The notes under the pieces are model-generated. The model did not search any database. It was not told where the DNA came from and saw only the letters and a program-made list of their open reading frames with translations. Positions 16,476 to 25,215 of a stretch of DNA of 64,000 bases are shown piece after piece. Source of the stretch: Acidobacteriota bacterium (GTDB lineage Bacteria; Acidobacteriota; Blastocatellia; Pyrinomonadales; Pyrinomonadaceae). The position numbers and the translations under genes are program-made. Positions within the stretch are counted from its first letter, which is position 1; every line of letters begins with the position of its first letter. Location of the stretch: the NCBI GenBank assembly GCA_020199775.1, contig JAIVJZ010000041.1, positions 574,495 through 638,494 on the forward strand, read 5' to 3'.

Positions 16476-16670
16476 CTACTTTGTTCCACCCTCTGCCCGC
16501 ACAACCTCGCCTCGCTCAACCAGAACTTCTTCATACAAAGCAACGGCCTCTTGAATGTTCGCTAATGCCTCGTCGCGCGTTCGTCCCTGACTGACGCAAC
16601 CCGGCAGACTCGGAACTTCGGCCACGATGTATCCATCTTCACCGGGAGATAAAAGAACCCGTCTCTTCAT
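16476..16670 (-). CDS. HicB-like antitoxin-type protein (no HicA partner)
   Basis: 64 residues from the ATG at 16670, which has GAGG nine bases upstream; an earlier ATG at 16727 would overlap the Uma2 gene. The partial RNase H-like HicB fold is seen in VLLSPGEDGYIVAEVPSLPGCVSQGRTRDEALANIQEAV. No HicA toxin and no C-terminal HTH are visible, so it is one of the many solitary HicB/UPF0150 proteins. Its TAG abuts the ATG of the methyltransferase C-terminal gene. Confidence 0.75.
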   Translation of the reverse strand: MKRRVLLSPGEDGYIVAEVPSLPGCVSQGRTRDEALANIQEAVALYEEVLVERGEVVRAEGGTK

Positions 16671-16707
16671 TACCGTTAACCTCGCGTCCAACCTTACGCG
16701 CCCGCTT

Positions 16708-17265
16708 TCAGCCGAGCACCTCGTCAACCAGTACGCTCAAACCTGCGAGGCCGGAGGCGACGGACTCGCCACGCGCCGCGCGCCGCGTCGTCAGGTATGC
16801 GCCCTCACCGGGTTGCGCGTAGATTTCGACCGCATCGCTCGTCAGGTCAACCAACCACACTTCCGCTATCCCCGCTCGCGCGTACAGAGGCACTTTCACC
16901 TGCCGGTCGTATTCGACGGAGGTGTCCGCCACTTCGACGAGCAGCAACACGTCGGGCGGCGTCGGATGCGCCGCCGCATAAAAATCCGCCCGCGCGCCGA
17001 GCACAGCCACGTCCGGCTCCGGCTCGTTGTACTCGTCCAGCCGGACGGGATTCTGCACCGAAACAATCGCCTGTCTCCCAACGCTCCGGGTAAAGAGCAT
17101 GTTCAGGCGCGTCACGCACGCCGCATGACGGCTGCCGATTGGACTCATTTTGATGACCTGGCCTTCGATCAGTTCGACGCGCTCGCCCTCCGCCAGCAGT
17201 CCCACTTCAACCATGCGGTAATAATCGTCAACGCTAAACGTCCGCCGCTCTATTTGCACTGACAT
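16708..17265 (-). CDS. Uma2 family (DUF820) endonuclease-like protein
   Basis: 185 residues, a complete Uma2 domain. SVDDYYRMVEVGLLAEGERVELIEGQVIKMSP is at the N-terminus. The PD-(D/E)xK-type core EPEPDVAVLG, then LLLVEVADTSVEYDRQVKVPLYARAGI, holds candidate catalytic Asp, Glu and Lys, and AEVWLVDL follows. The family is abundant in cyanobacteria and Acidobacteriota; its cellular role is unsettled. Here it sits, with the HicB-like gene, between the two halves of the type ISP enzyme. Confidence 0.85.
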   Translation of the reverse strand: MSVQIERRTFSVDDYYRMVEVGLLAEGERVELIEGQVIKMSPIGSRHAACVTRLNMLFTRSVGRQAIVSVQNPVRLDEYNEPEPDVAVLGARADFYAAAHPTPPDVLLLVEVADTSVEYDRQVKVPLYARAGIAEVWLVDLTSDAVEIYAQPGEGAYLTTRRAARGESVASGLAGLSVLVDEVLG

Positions 17266-17365
17266 AAGCTCTCACCTCACTCCGTTACCTACCATCCTCT
17301 CCGTCTTCCGTCATAGCAAATGATAGCATGGCAAACAGGGCGCACACGCGAAGCCGCCACCGCGC

Positions 17366-19114
17366 TCACTTGCGCTTTCTCACAAAGACATTGACGCTGA
17401 CGCCCACTTGAATGCCGAAGACGTTGTGCGTCGTGCCCGACAACTTCGGATTCTTGCGCACGTTGCCGCCTAAATCTAACACGTAGATCGCATCGAAATC
17501 CCTCTCCAGATGCTTCCGCATCCCGTCGAACGCGAGGTTGTCTATGAAACTGTTGTTCGTCACGAGCGCGACGATCCCCTCGCCGCCGATGCGGTCAGAC
17601 GCCCAACGAATAGCTTTGACGTAAGGGTCGGAAAGCGAGTTCTTGTTCGTCGCCTTTGAGTCGCGCGCGTAAGTCTGCGCGACGTGCCCGTCCATCACCT
17701 TGTACTTGCGGTTCTTGTTGTTGTCGTTCTCGTTCAACTGTCCGACGTTGTAAGGCGGGTTGCCGATGACGACCGTGATCGGCGCACGCTTCTGCCGCTC
17801 GACGCGCGCCGTGTTCTCCGGCGTCATGAATGACAGGGAGGTCTGCCCGCCCTCCGCCAACTCGAACGTGTCCACGAGACAGATGCCCTGAAACGCCTCG
17901 TAGGTGTTGGTCAACTCGTTGAACTCGTGTTCGATGTTCATCGAGGCGATGTAGTAGGGCAACAGCATCACCTCGTTGCAGTGGAGTTCCGCGCGGTACT
18001 TCGCGGGCAGCGCGGTTCGTTTGATCTCCTGCATCACGCGCACGATGAAGTTGCCCGTCCCCGTGAACGGGTCGAGGATGTGGACGCCCGCGCTGCTCAG
18101 AGACTTGCCGAACTCCCGCTGCAAAATGTCTTCCACGCTCCTGACCATGAAGTTGACGATGGGCTGCGGCGTATAGACGATGCCGTGCGTGTCCGCCACC
18201 TTGACGGAGAAGCCCTGAAAGAACTTTTCATAGACCGTGTTTAAGAACTCCTGCTTCTGCGTGAAGTCTTCGATGGTGGCGGCGGTCTGTTCGATGGCGC
18301 GGTAGAAATGGTCGAAGCGGCCGAGGAACGCTTCGCGGCTGAACGCCTGCGAGGTCAGCGCGTCGATCACCTTCTCGATCTCGGCGGCGATGACGTTGCG
18401 CCGCGTGAAGTCGGAATTATGGAAGACGCCGCGAAAGATGCGCTCGGTGAGCAGGTGCTGGATGAGCATCTCTTCGACGGCCTGCTCGGAGAGATTCGGG
18501 TTGATGGATTGGCGGCAGAGTTCGTAAAAATCCGTGAAGGCTTCGCGAAAGCGTCGGTTGCTTTTGCGCTCGCGCTCGATCAACTCCGTCAACGCGCGTC
18601 CCAGTTCCGGCACTTCCCTCTGGAAATCCTCGACGGCCTGCGTCCACTGTTCGTAGGCGGGCGGCGTGTACTCGAAGAAGTGCGCCAGAGCTTTGACCAG
18701 TTCGTCCGCGTTGGTGAGGTCTGCGTCCAAGACTTCGCGGTTGTTCTGATAGAGGATGGCGCGCTCCGGCGCTTGAAAGAGGATGTTCCCCGCCGGATAC
18801 CCCGCCGCAAACTTCCGCTTCACCTCGCGCCGCAGATCGTCGCCCGCGTCCTTCGCCTCCCACAACCCGTGCACCAACCGGAACTGATCCACGACCGCGC
18901 CGTCTGCCCTGAGCGCGTGCCTGTGCTGCTCGCGCTTGATCGGCCATTCGGGAACGAGCGTCCAACTGAACTGGCGGCTGCACGCTTCCAGCAAGTTCTG
19001 AAAGGCCGAACGCACCGCCGTCTCGTGCGACACCTTGAGCGTTTTGAATTGTTCGAGCGCGCGATAGTAATTCCCGACGGGTTTATGGGAGGGACTTAAT
19101 CTAAGGGTTTGCAT
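17366..19114 (-). CDS. Type ISP restriction-modification enzyme, nuclease-like and methyltransferase part
   Basis: 582 residues. The N-terminal region has a PD-(D/E)xK-like pattern (VVDQF..., WEAKD, E86 and K88). A helical connector follows, then an N6-adenine methyltransferase: ILDPFTGTGNFIVRV (SAM motif I, 347-360) and GNPPYNVGQL (catalytic NPPY, 452-455). It ends VGVSVNVFVRKRK, exactly where undivided homologues continue into the RVDE-W segment found at 16475. No SF2 helicase domain is present, so this is the helicase-less type ISP form. With its other half displaced by about 890 bp, activity would need the two polypeptides to assemble. Confidence 0.82.
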   Translation of the reverse strand: MQTLRLSPSHKPVGNYYRALEQFKTLKVSHETAVRSAFQNLLEACSRQFSWTLVPEWPIKREQHRHALRADGAVVDQFRLVHGLWEAKDAGDDLRREVKRKFAAGYPAGNILFQAPERAILYQNNREVLDADLTNADELVKALAHFFEYTPPAYEQWTQAVEDFQREVPELGRALTELIERERKSNRRFREAFTDFYELCRQSINPNLSEQAVEEMLIQHLLTERIFRGVFHNSDFTRRNVIAAEIEKVIDALTSQAFSREAFLGRFDHFYRAIEQTAATIEDFTQKQEFLNTVYEKFFQGFSVKVADTHGIVYTPQPIVNFMVRSVEDILQREFGKSLSSAGVHILDPFTGTGNFIVRVMQEIKRTALPAKYRAELHCNEVMLLPYYIASMNIEHEFNELTNTYEAFQGICLVDTFELAEGGQTSLSFMTPENTARVERQKRAPITVVIGNPPYNVGQLNENDNNKNRKYKVMDGHVAQTYARDSKATNKNSLSDPYVKAIRWASDRIGGEGIVALVTNNSFIDNLAFDGMRKHLERDFDAIYVLDLGGNVRKNPKLSGTTHNVFGIQVGVSVNVFVRKRK

Positions 19115-19377
19115 GAGGTGAGGTTCCCCAACGTTTGAGTTTACGTTTGTGGTTTAGTTGTATTGTCGGAAGCGCGAGCGGTGAAGGCTCGGCGTTAATT
19201 ATTCTCGCAATGGTGTCGGCATGAAGGAACCTTTCCCCGAAATTTAGCGCATCAACTTATGGCGTCGAGCGTTCTCCGGTGTGAGTAAAGAAATTAGAGC
19301 GACGGACGCGGGCGGCGCATATACTAACAACCCCTCGCCGTCTTAGCTAGAGGCAACCGTCGCAGGAGCATAGAGCT

Positions 19378-19977
19378 ATGAATAAACTGCTCGAACGTCT
19401 GGAAATTCCCATCACGGCCGCGCTCGTCGTGGCGGGCGCGGCCTTTCTGCTCAAGATGTGTTACCTGCCGCTCGTCACCTGCACGCTCGTCGGCGGCGCG
19501 TGGCTCGCGGCGGTCTATTTTTACGCGCGGGCGCGCTACCGGATTGTGATGCCGCCCGCGCTGTTGCTGCTCGTCTTCGCCGCGCTTGAGGTGGACGCGC
19601 TCGGCAACTTCTTCTCGATGTACGGGCGCGCCGTCGTCGGGGGCGTCATGTATGACGAATTCGCGCATCTGGCGGTGCAGGCTTTGACGATGCCGCTCGT
19701 CGTGTGGCTGCTGGCGGAGGCCGTCAGGCGATCCGGTCATCAACTTCCGCTCGGCCTCTCGATCTTCTTCGCCGTCGCCGTCTTCTTCAGCCTCTCGGCC
19801 TTCTACGAGATCATCGAACTCTGGGACGAACGCTACTTCGGCGGCCAGCGCATCTGGAGCAAACACGACGCGCCCAACGATCTCCAATGGGATTTCGCGG
19901 GCATCATCATCGGCGCGCTGCTCGCCTACGTTATTCTGCGACGCGAGCGACGCGTCCAAGTCGCACCGGCAACTTAA
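19378..19977 (+). CDS. DUF2238 (YjdF-like) integral membrane protein
   Basis: 199 residues with about six hydrophobic helices (roughly 12-30, 34-52, 58-75, 92-115, 126-145, 175-190). DUF2238-like signatures: MYDEFAHLAVQALTMPLV, SAFYEIIELWDERYFGG and NDLQWDFAGIIIGALLAYVIL, with conserved polar residues between helices. Function is unknown in the family. The upstream 260 nt is AT-richer and probably carries its promoter, divergent from the type ISP gene. Confidence 0.8.
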   Translation: MNKLLERLEIPITAALVVAGAAFLLKMCYLPLVTCTLVGGAWLAAVYFYARARYRIVMPPALLLLVFAALEVDALGNFFSMYGRAVVGGVMYDEFAHLAVQALTMPLVVWLLAEAVRRSGHQLPLGLSIFFAVAVFFSLSAFYEIIELWDERYFGGQRIWSKHDAPNDLQWDFAGIIIGALLAYVILRRERRVQVAPAT

Positions 19978-20012
19978 GGCCAAGTGCGACTAAGCATGTA
20001 AAAGCCTCCGCC

Positions 20013-20096
20013 CTTCCTTTGCGCCTTTGCGCCTTTGCGTGAGTTTATTCTTTGGCAAAAACAAATCTCACGCAGAGGCGCAAAGGCGCAAAGGAA
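20013..20096. repeat. Octamer-repeat hairpin, GCGCCTTT word
   Basis: GCGCCTTT repeated around 20019-20040 is followed by GCGCAAAG-type inverted copies at 20067-20096, with GTGAG/CTCAC closing the pair. It lies between the DUF2238 and YVTN genes. Confidence 0.75.
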
Positions 20097-20190
20097 AGCG
20101 AAACCCGCCCCGCGCTTTTACGTATTAACTTGCCGCGGACGCTTGCAGTTCCGACCCGATTTTGAACCGAAAGAATGGAGAACTCGATCC

Positions 20191-21258
20191 ATGAACATGG
20201 GATTCATCTCGAAGTGCGTCGCGCTCGTCGTGCTCGGATGCGCCGCCGCGCTCTCTCTGTTTCAACTGACGGGCGCGCAGGCGGCGCAAACTCCGGCGAC
20301 GACGACGACGACGGGCGCGAACGCGGGCGAGGCCGCTTTGCTCGTGCTGAACAAGGCGGACAACACGCTCGCCATCGTTGACCCGGCGGCATTGAAGGTG
20401 TTGGCGCGCGTGCCCGTGGGCGAGGGGCCGCACGAGGTGGTCGCGTCGGCCGACGGGCGCACGGCTTACGTGGGCAACTACGGCACGCAACAGGTCGTCG
20501 GCAGTTCGCTCTCGATCATAGACATCGCGGCGCGCAGGGAGACCAAACGCGTAGACCTCGGCGCGCTCCGACGCCCGCACGGCATCGTCGAGGCGGGCGG
20601 CAAAATCTATTTCACGGCCGAGGCCAACCGCGCCGTCGCGCGTTACGACCCGGCGACGGACAAAGTCGATTGGCTGATGGGCACGGGCGAGAGCGTTTCG
20701 CACATGCTCGTTATCACGCCCGACGCGAAGAAAATTTACACCGCCAACATGCTCTCGAACACCGTCACCGCGCTCAACGTGGGCGCGGGGCCGACGCCGC
20801 CGAACATCACGCAGATCGCCGTCGGCAAGACGCCCGAAGGCATCGGCATCTCGCCCGACGGCCGCGAGGTGTGGGCGGCCAACCGCGCCGACGGCACGGT
20901 CTCGATCATCGACACGGCGACGAACAAAGTCGTGGCGACGCTGGCGAAGTTTTCGCAACTTCCCTTCCGCGTCGCCTTCACCCCGGACGGCAAGCGCGTG
21001 CTCATCCCCGACCCCGTCGGAGGCGAACTCGTCGTGTTCGACGCGGCGACGCGCAAAGAGGCGGGGCGCATCAAGATCGAAGGCGGGACGGTCGGCGTCG
21101 CCGTCGCGGCCGACAGCAGGCGCGCTTACGTCGCCTTGCAGGAGACGGGCAGCGTGGCCGCCGTCGATCTGGAAAAAATGGAAGTGGTGGGCAAAGTCGA
21201 GACGGGCAAAGGGCCGGACGGCATCGCGTGGGCGCAGAGAAAGGAAACGCAGAAGTAG
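20191..21258 (+). CDS. YVTN-family beta-propeller protein, exported
   Basis: 355 residues from the ATG at 20191 (GGAG upstream); the frame is open to 20035, but that part is repeat-derived. Signal peptide about 1-30 (FISKCVALVVLGCAAALSLF). Seven-bladed propeller repeats of the YVTN type: TLAIVDPAALKVLARVPVGEGPHEVVASADGRTAYVGNYG, then ISPDGREVWAANRADGTVSIIDTATNKVVATL and so on. Such proteins sit in the periplasm or outside the cell; no enzymatic residues are evident. It converges on the DUF1501 gene across an ATGAACG repeat. Confidence 0.85.
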   Translation: MNMGFISKCVALVVLGCAAALSLFQLTGAQAAQTPATTTTTGANAGEAALLVLNKADNTLAIVDPAALKVLARVPVGEGPHEVVASADGRTAYVGNYGTQQVVGSSLSIIDIAARRETKRVDLGALRRPHGIVEAGGKIYFTAEANRAVARYDPATDKVDWLMGTGESVSHMLVITPDAKKIYTANMLSNTVTALNVGAGPTPPNITQIAVGKTPEGIGISPDGREVWAANRADGTVSIIDTATNKVVATLAKFSQLPFRVAFTPDGKRVLIPDPVGGELVVFDAATRKEAGRIKIEGGTVGVAVAADSRRAYVALQETGSVAAVDLEKMEVVGKVETGKGPDGIAWAQRKETQK

Positions 21259-21310
21259 GAACGATGAACGGAAGACACTTGCTTTCATTCATCGTTCATC
21301 GTTCCTACTT
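21257..21310. repeat. Heptamer-repeat hairpin, ATGAACG word (copy 2)
   Basis: GGAACGATGAACG begins at the TAG stop of the YVTN gene, and CATTCATCGTTCATCGTTCC is its inverted copy at 21285-21304. It separates two convergent genes. Confidence 0.75.
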
Positions 21311-21324
21311 CATCATTTTTTCCC

Positions 21325-22596
21325 TTAGCCGAGCACGCCGCGAAACTTCGCCGCGTTCACGGCGTAGCCGGGGAAGACGCGCTTCAGGTCGGCGTTGCCG
21401 AGATGCTTCAGGGCGACTTCGCCGAACACGTCGCGGAAGTCCGTGGTCAAAGCGAGGTCGCGGCCGTCGTGGAGTTTGTCGGCGTCGAGTCCCGGCCACT
21501 GGCCGTAGACACGCCCCCCGCGCGTCGCGCCGCCGATGATAAACATGGCGTTGGCGTGGCCGTGATCCGTGCCGCGGTTGCCGTTCTCGCCCACAGTGCG
21601 CCCGAACTCCGACATCGTGAGGACGACCACGTCGTCCATGCGCGCGCCGAGGTCTGCGTAGAGCGCGTTGATGCCGCCCGCAAACTCCGTCAGGCGCGCG
21701 GCGAGTTGGCCGCGTGCGCCGCCTTCGTTGACGTGCGTGTCCCAACCGCCCATGTCCGTGAAGGCGACTTCGAGGCCGACGCCCGCTTTGACGAGTTGCG
21801 CGATCTGCAACAGCGCGTTGCCGAATCGTGTGCGCGGGTACTGCGCGCCGTTCTCCGGTTTGTACTGCGCGGGGTTGACCTGCTTCAAAAAGGCGATGGC
21901 CTCGAACGTCTCCTTGCCGGTGCCTTGAAGGGCGTCGCCCGCCGCCTGTTCGTAGATGTCCTCGAAGCCGCCCTGCACCGACTGCGAAGACTGCCCGGCG
22001 CGGATCGAGAAGTCCGCGAGGTTTGAGATGGCGAGCGCGGGCGCGCGTCCCTGCATCGCGCGCGGCAGGTTCTGCGCCATCGCGACGCCGCGAAACGGCG
22101 ACCCCTTGGGATCGACGCGCGCCTGCAAGTAACGGTTGAGCCAGCCGTCGGGCGTAGACTTGACGCCGGGCGTGCCCGCTTCCATGTAATCCTGCGCGTC
22201 GAAGTGCGAGCGCGTGTTGTCGGGCGACCCGGCGGCGTGGACGATGGCGAGACGCTTCGCATCCCACATCGGCTTGAACCCGGCGAGCGCGGGGTGCAGG
22301 CCGAAGAAGCCGTCGAGGTCGATGGCCGACTCGACGCCCGCACCCTTGCCCGGCCGCGCGACGGCGATTGAGGGTCGCAGCGCGTAGTAATTTTTCTCGC
22401 CGTGCGGCACGACCATGTTGAGGCCGTCAACCGCGCCGCGCTGGAAGATGGCGATCAGAGTTTTACGACGCCCGCCCGCGTTCGCCTTCAACCCCTGAGC
22501 CGCCGCGACGCGCTGCAAAAACGACGGCGACGCGCCCGCCAACCCGACGCTCGCCAGCGCGATGCCCCCCGACTTCAAAAAGAACCTGCGATTCAT
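21325..22596 (-). CDS. DUF1501 domain-containing protein, Tat-exported
   Basis: About 423 residues. The ATG at 22596 (MNRRFFLKSGG) is preferred over the one at 22602 because AGAGG then lies seven bases upstream. The Tat-type twin-arginine signal NRRFFLKSGG is followed by a hydrophobic stretch and ASPSFLQRVAAAQG. DUF1501 is related to the sulfatase/alkaline-phosphatase fold; seen here are LIAIFQRGAVDGLNMVVPHGE, FTDMGGWDTHVNEGG, VVVLTMSEFGRTVGENGNRGTDHGHANAM and GGRVYGQWPGL. It is paired with DUF1800 downstream on the transcript's 5' side, the standard neighbour in Planctomycetes and Acidobacteriota; the joint function is unknown. Confidence 0.88.
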   Translation of the reverse strand: MNRRFFLKSGGIALASVGLAGASPSFLQRVAAAQGLKANAGGRRKTLIAIFQRGAVDGLNMVVPHGEKNYYALRPSIAVARPGKGAGVESAIDLDGFFGLHPALAGFKPMWDAKRLAIVHAAGSPDNTRSHFDAQDYMEAGTPGVKSTPDGWLNRYLQARVDPKGSPFRGVAMAQNLPRAMQGRAPALAISNLADFSIRAGQSSQSVQGGFEDIYEQAAGDALQGTGKETFEAIAFLKQVNPAQYKPENGAQYPRTRFGNALLQIAQLVKAGVGLEVAFTDMGGWDTHVNEGGARGQLAARLTEFAGGINALYADLGARMDDVVVLTMSEFGRTVGENGNRGTDHGHANAMFIIGGATRGGRVYGQWPGLDADKLHDGRDLALTTDFRDVFGEVALKHLGNADLKRVFPGYAVNAAKFRGVLG

Positions 22597-22612
22597 CTTC
22601 ATACCTCTTAAC

Positions 22613-22686
22613 TTCGTGAATCGTGAATCGTAAATCGTGAATAGAAAGAAACCGTTTTCTCTATTTACGATTCACGATTTACGGCT
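22613..22686. repeat. Heptamer-repeat hairpin, TCGTGAA word
   Basis: TCGTGAA/TCGTAAA units at 22613-22641 and inverted TTTACGATTCACGATTTACG at 22664-22683, in the gap between DUF1800 and DUF1501. As both genes are on the minus strand, the hairpin lies inside the probable operon. Confidence 0.75.
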
Positions 22687-22688
22687 TT

Positions 22689-24938
22689 TCACTGTCTTTG
22701 AAACTCCGGCGAGCCGAGGATCAACGCGGCGATGCGTGCCGCCTCCGGTATCGGAGCGTTGGCGGCCACCATCTCGCGCCGCGCGCCGCCGCGCCGACCG
22801 CCGCCGCCGCCGCCACCGCCGCGCGGCATCATGGCGTCGTCGTCGCTGTTCGCCGCGCGCGTCATTGACGCTGTCGAGTTTGCGGCGTTCGTCGTCGTCG
22901 CCGCAGCCGTCGGCGTCGTCGCTTCGTTCAACTGTTTCAACAGGGTCGCTTTCGTCCGTTCGGACATGTCGCCCTGCAAGATGACGGCGGCGAACTGCTC
23001 GATGAGGCGCGACTTGTCCGCGCCCGTCGCGGTGCCGCCCGCGCTGTCGAAGCGCGTGAGATCGACGCGCGTGCCGTTGATGCGGTTGCCGACAAGCGCG
23101 AGCGCGAAGTTCATGCGTTCGAGCAGCGCGCCCGTGTTGACCCAGTGCTCCGCCGTGTCGGGGTAGCCGGTGGGCGCTTGATACTGGTAGAGCGGCTCGC
23201 CCATGCGCGCGATCCACTGATGCAGCGCGGGCGCGCCCGTCGTCTCGCCGCCGAGCGAGCGCACCGCGCTGATGGCGAGTTCAAAAGGCGTCTTGATCTT
23301 CGCGCGGTAATTCTCCGGCGCGTTGAATTCGGGCGAGGCAAATATCGCGCGCAGTGTCGTGCGGATGTCGCCGTCGGACTTCGTGTAGGCCGAGGCGATG
23401 CGTTCGACCAGTGCGGGCGTCGGGTTATCGGAGACGAAGCGGCGCGCGAGTTTCGTCGCGATGAACTTCGCCGTCGAAGGGTGTTTCGAGAGGATGTCGA
23501 GCACCAGCATGCCGTCGCCTATGCCGCCGCCCGCCGGAATCTTGTGGCCGAGCACGAGCTTCTCGCCGTCGTCATGCAGGCGCGGGTTGAAGAAGAACGT
23601 CCCGGCGCGTTCGGGGTTCGTCAAGCCCGCCGCGCCGCCCTGCCCGCGCGGGTCGAAGATCGTCCAGCCCGTGAAGCAGCGCGCCACTTCCTGCACGTCC
23701 TTCTGCGTGTAGCCGCCCTCGACGCCGAGCGTGTGCAGTTCCATCAATTCGCGCGCGTAGTTTTCGTTGATGCCGCGACGCATGCGTCGCGGCTGCTGCT
23801 GCGGGCGCGGCGTCTCCTGCGCCTGTGCGCCGGGAGTCTCGCCCTGCTTCTGCGCGCCGGGCATCTCCGGCGCGGCCCCGGCGTTCGCGCCTTCGCGCAT
23901 CAACTGTCGCCTGCGATTCATCCGGCCGCGTCGCCGTCCGCCCTGCTGCTGTTCCGCGCCCGCCTCGCCGCCCGCCTGCGGGATCGCCAGCATCTCGCTG
24001 AACCGCTTCACGCGCGGGCGCATGCGCGCCCCGCCGCGCCCGGCCGCCGGGCTGACGCTCTGATAGTTGTCGAGGAAGAAAAGCATGGCGGGGCTTTGCG
24101 CCGTCGCCAGCAATAAGTCTTTGAACTTGCCGAGCGTGTGCGGGCGAATCGTGTCGCGGTCGTAGGAGACCAGCAGCCAGCGATCCGCGCCCTTGTTCGC
24201 GTAGACGTTGAAGTGGTTCGTCCAGAAATCGACGAGGACTTCCTGCAACTGCCGCTCGCTGTAGGCCGCGCGCAGGATGCGCGACGATTGCAACTCCGCC
24301 GTGATGCGCGCCGGTTGCAGCAGATTATTCTCCCGGTAATATTCCTGTATGGCCTGACGATAATCCTTGCGCGCTTCGTTTTGCGCCGCGCCCGACTCGC
24401 CCGCCTTCATCGTCGCCGCCGCGTCGTTCGACGACGCGCCTTCCGCGTCCTGTTTCGCCCCCGCCATGTCAGGCTTCGACGCCTCGTTCGCGCCCTTCGT
24501 GCGATTCTCGCGCGCGTCCGCGAGGTCTGCGGGCAGACGCCCCTGACGCTCCAACGCGCGCAACAGGCGACCCGGCTGCGGATACTTCCGGTAAAGCTCG
24601 GCGGTCGTCATCCAGTAAGACGACAGGCCACGCAGTTTCGCTTCGGCCGCAGAGTCTTCGATCTTGTCCGGGGCGAGTTGCTGCTCGATGTAACGCTCGA
24701 CGCCGATCTTGCGGACGCGCTCCACGTCGCCGGGGCGCGCGCCGAAACCGAGGCGATTGAGGACGTGCAAAATGCGCTGCTCGTCGCTCAGACGCGCGGC
24801 CTTCGTCGCCGCCGCCTTCTTCTGCGCGGACGCCGCGAATGAACCGGCGACGAGCACGAACGCGAGCGAAACGGCCGTCGCGCGGCGCACGCGCAACGCG
24901 GCGACGGAATTAAGAGACCTGTTCGTAAAAATTTTCAT
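22689..24938 (-). CDS. DUF1800 domain-containing exported protein
   Basis: 749 residues with an N-terminal signal peptide (about 15-40, TAVSLAFVLVAGSFAASA). DUF1800 blocks: HVLNRLGFGARPGDVERV, VLVDFWTNHFNVYANKG, RELMELHTLGVEGGYTQKDV and VARCFTGWTI. The later part has DILSKHPSTAKFIATKLARRFV and PFELAISAVRSLGG. Low-complexity inserts rich in Ala, Gln and Gly occur at about 130-190 and 300-380. Located directly upstream of DUF1501 in the direction of transcription, the usual pairing. Function unknown; secretion and the pairing suggest an extracellular or periplasmic complex. Confidence 0.87.
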   Translation of the reverse strand: MKIFTNRSLNSVAALRVRRATAVSLAFVLVAGSFAASAQKKAAATKAARLSDEQRILHVLNRLGFGARPGDVERVRKIGVERYIEQQLAPDKIEDSAAEAKLRGLSSYWMTTAELYRKYPQPGRLLRALERQGRLPADLADARENRTKGANEASKPDMAGAKQDAEGASSNDAAATMKAGESGAAQNEARKDYRQAIQEYYRENNLLQPARITAELQSSRILRAAYSERQLQEVLVDFWTNHFNVYANKGADRWLLVSYDRDTIRPHTLGKFKDLLLATAQSPAMLFFLDNYQSVSPAAGRGGARMRPRVKRFSEMLAIPQAGGEAGAEQQQGGRRRGRMNRRRQLMREGANAGAAPEMPGAQKQGETPGAQAQETPRPQQQPRRMRRGINENYARELMELHTLGVEGGYTQKDVQEVARCFTGWTIFDPRGQGGAAGLTNPERAGTFFFNPRLHDDGEKLVLGHKIPAGGGIGDGMLVLDILSKHPSTAKFIATKLARRFVSDNPTPALVERIASAYTKSDGDIRTTLRAIFASPEFNAPENYRAKIKTPFELAISAVRSLGGETTGAPALHQWIARMGEPLYQYQAPTGYPDTAEHWVNTGALLERMNFALALVGNRINGTRVDLTRFDSAGGTATGADKSRLIEQFAAVILQGDMSERTKATLLKQLNEATTPTAAATTTNAANSTASMTRAANSDDDAMMPRGGGGGGGGRRGGARREMVAANAPIPEAARIAALILGSPEFQRQ

Positions 24939-25071
24939 AACCTTGCGGGAGTCCGAATATTCGCGTGAATGCCTTCGGATTGAGACGATTTTTCAGATTT
25001 CGAGATAACCCGATTCTTTAGACGCGCGAGCCGGATAAAAGGTTGAATAAAGTGGAGAGGTTGGAGGCGTT

Positions 25072-25206
25072 CACCGCCACGGGCACAGAGAACACGGAGG
25101 CGGCATGGAAGAAAAGCATTTGAAATTAGAGATTTGAAATTGTCCGCTGCCTTCCTCCGTGCAATCTCCGTGTGTTCTGTGCCCGCTTTGGTGGTGGTGG
25201 TGGTGA
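25072..25206. repeat. Repeat hairpin, CTCCGTG-type word
   Basis: A left arm with CACGGGCACAGAGAACACGG (25078-25097) and a right arm with CTCCGTG twice then TGTTCTGTGCCC (25155-25182). It ends in TGGTGGTGGTGG at 25191-25202. Located in the 277-nt gap between DUF1800 and the M28 peptidase; the rest of the gap shows no gene. Confidence 0.7.
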
Positions 25207-25215
25207 ATCTTATTT

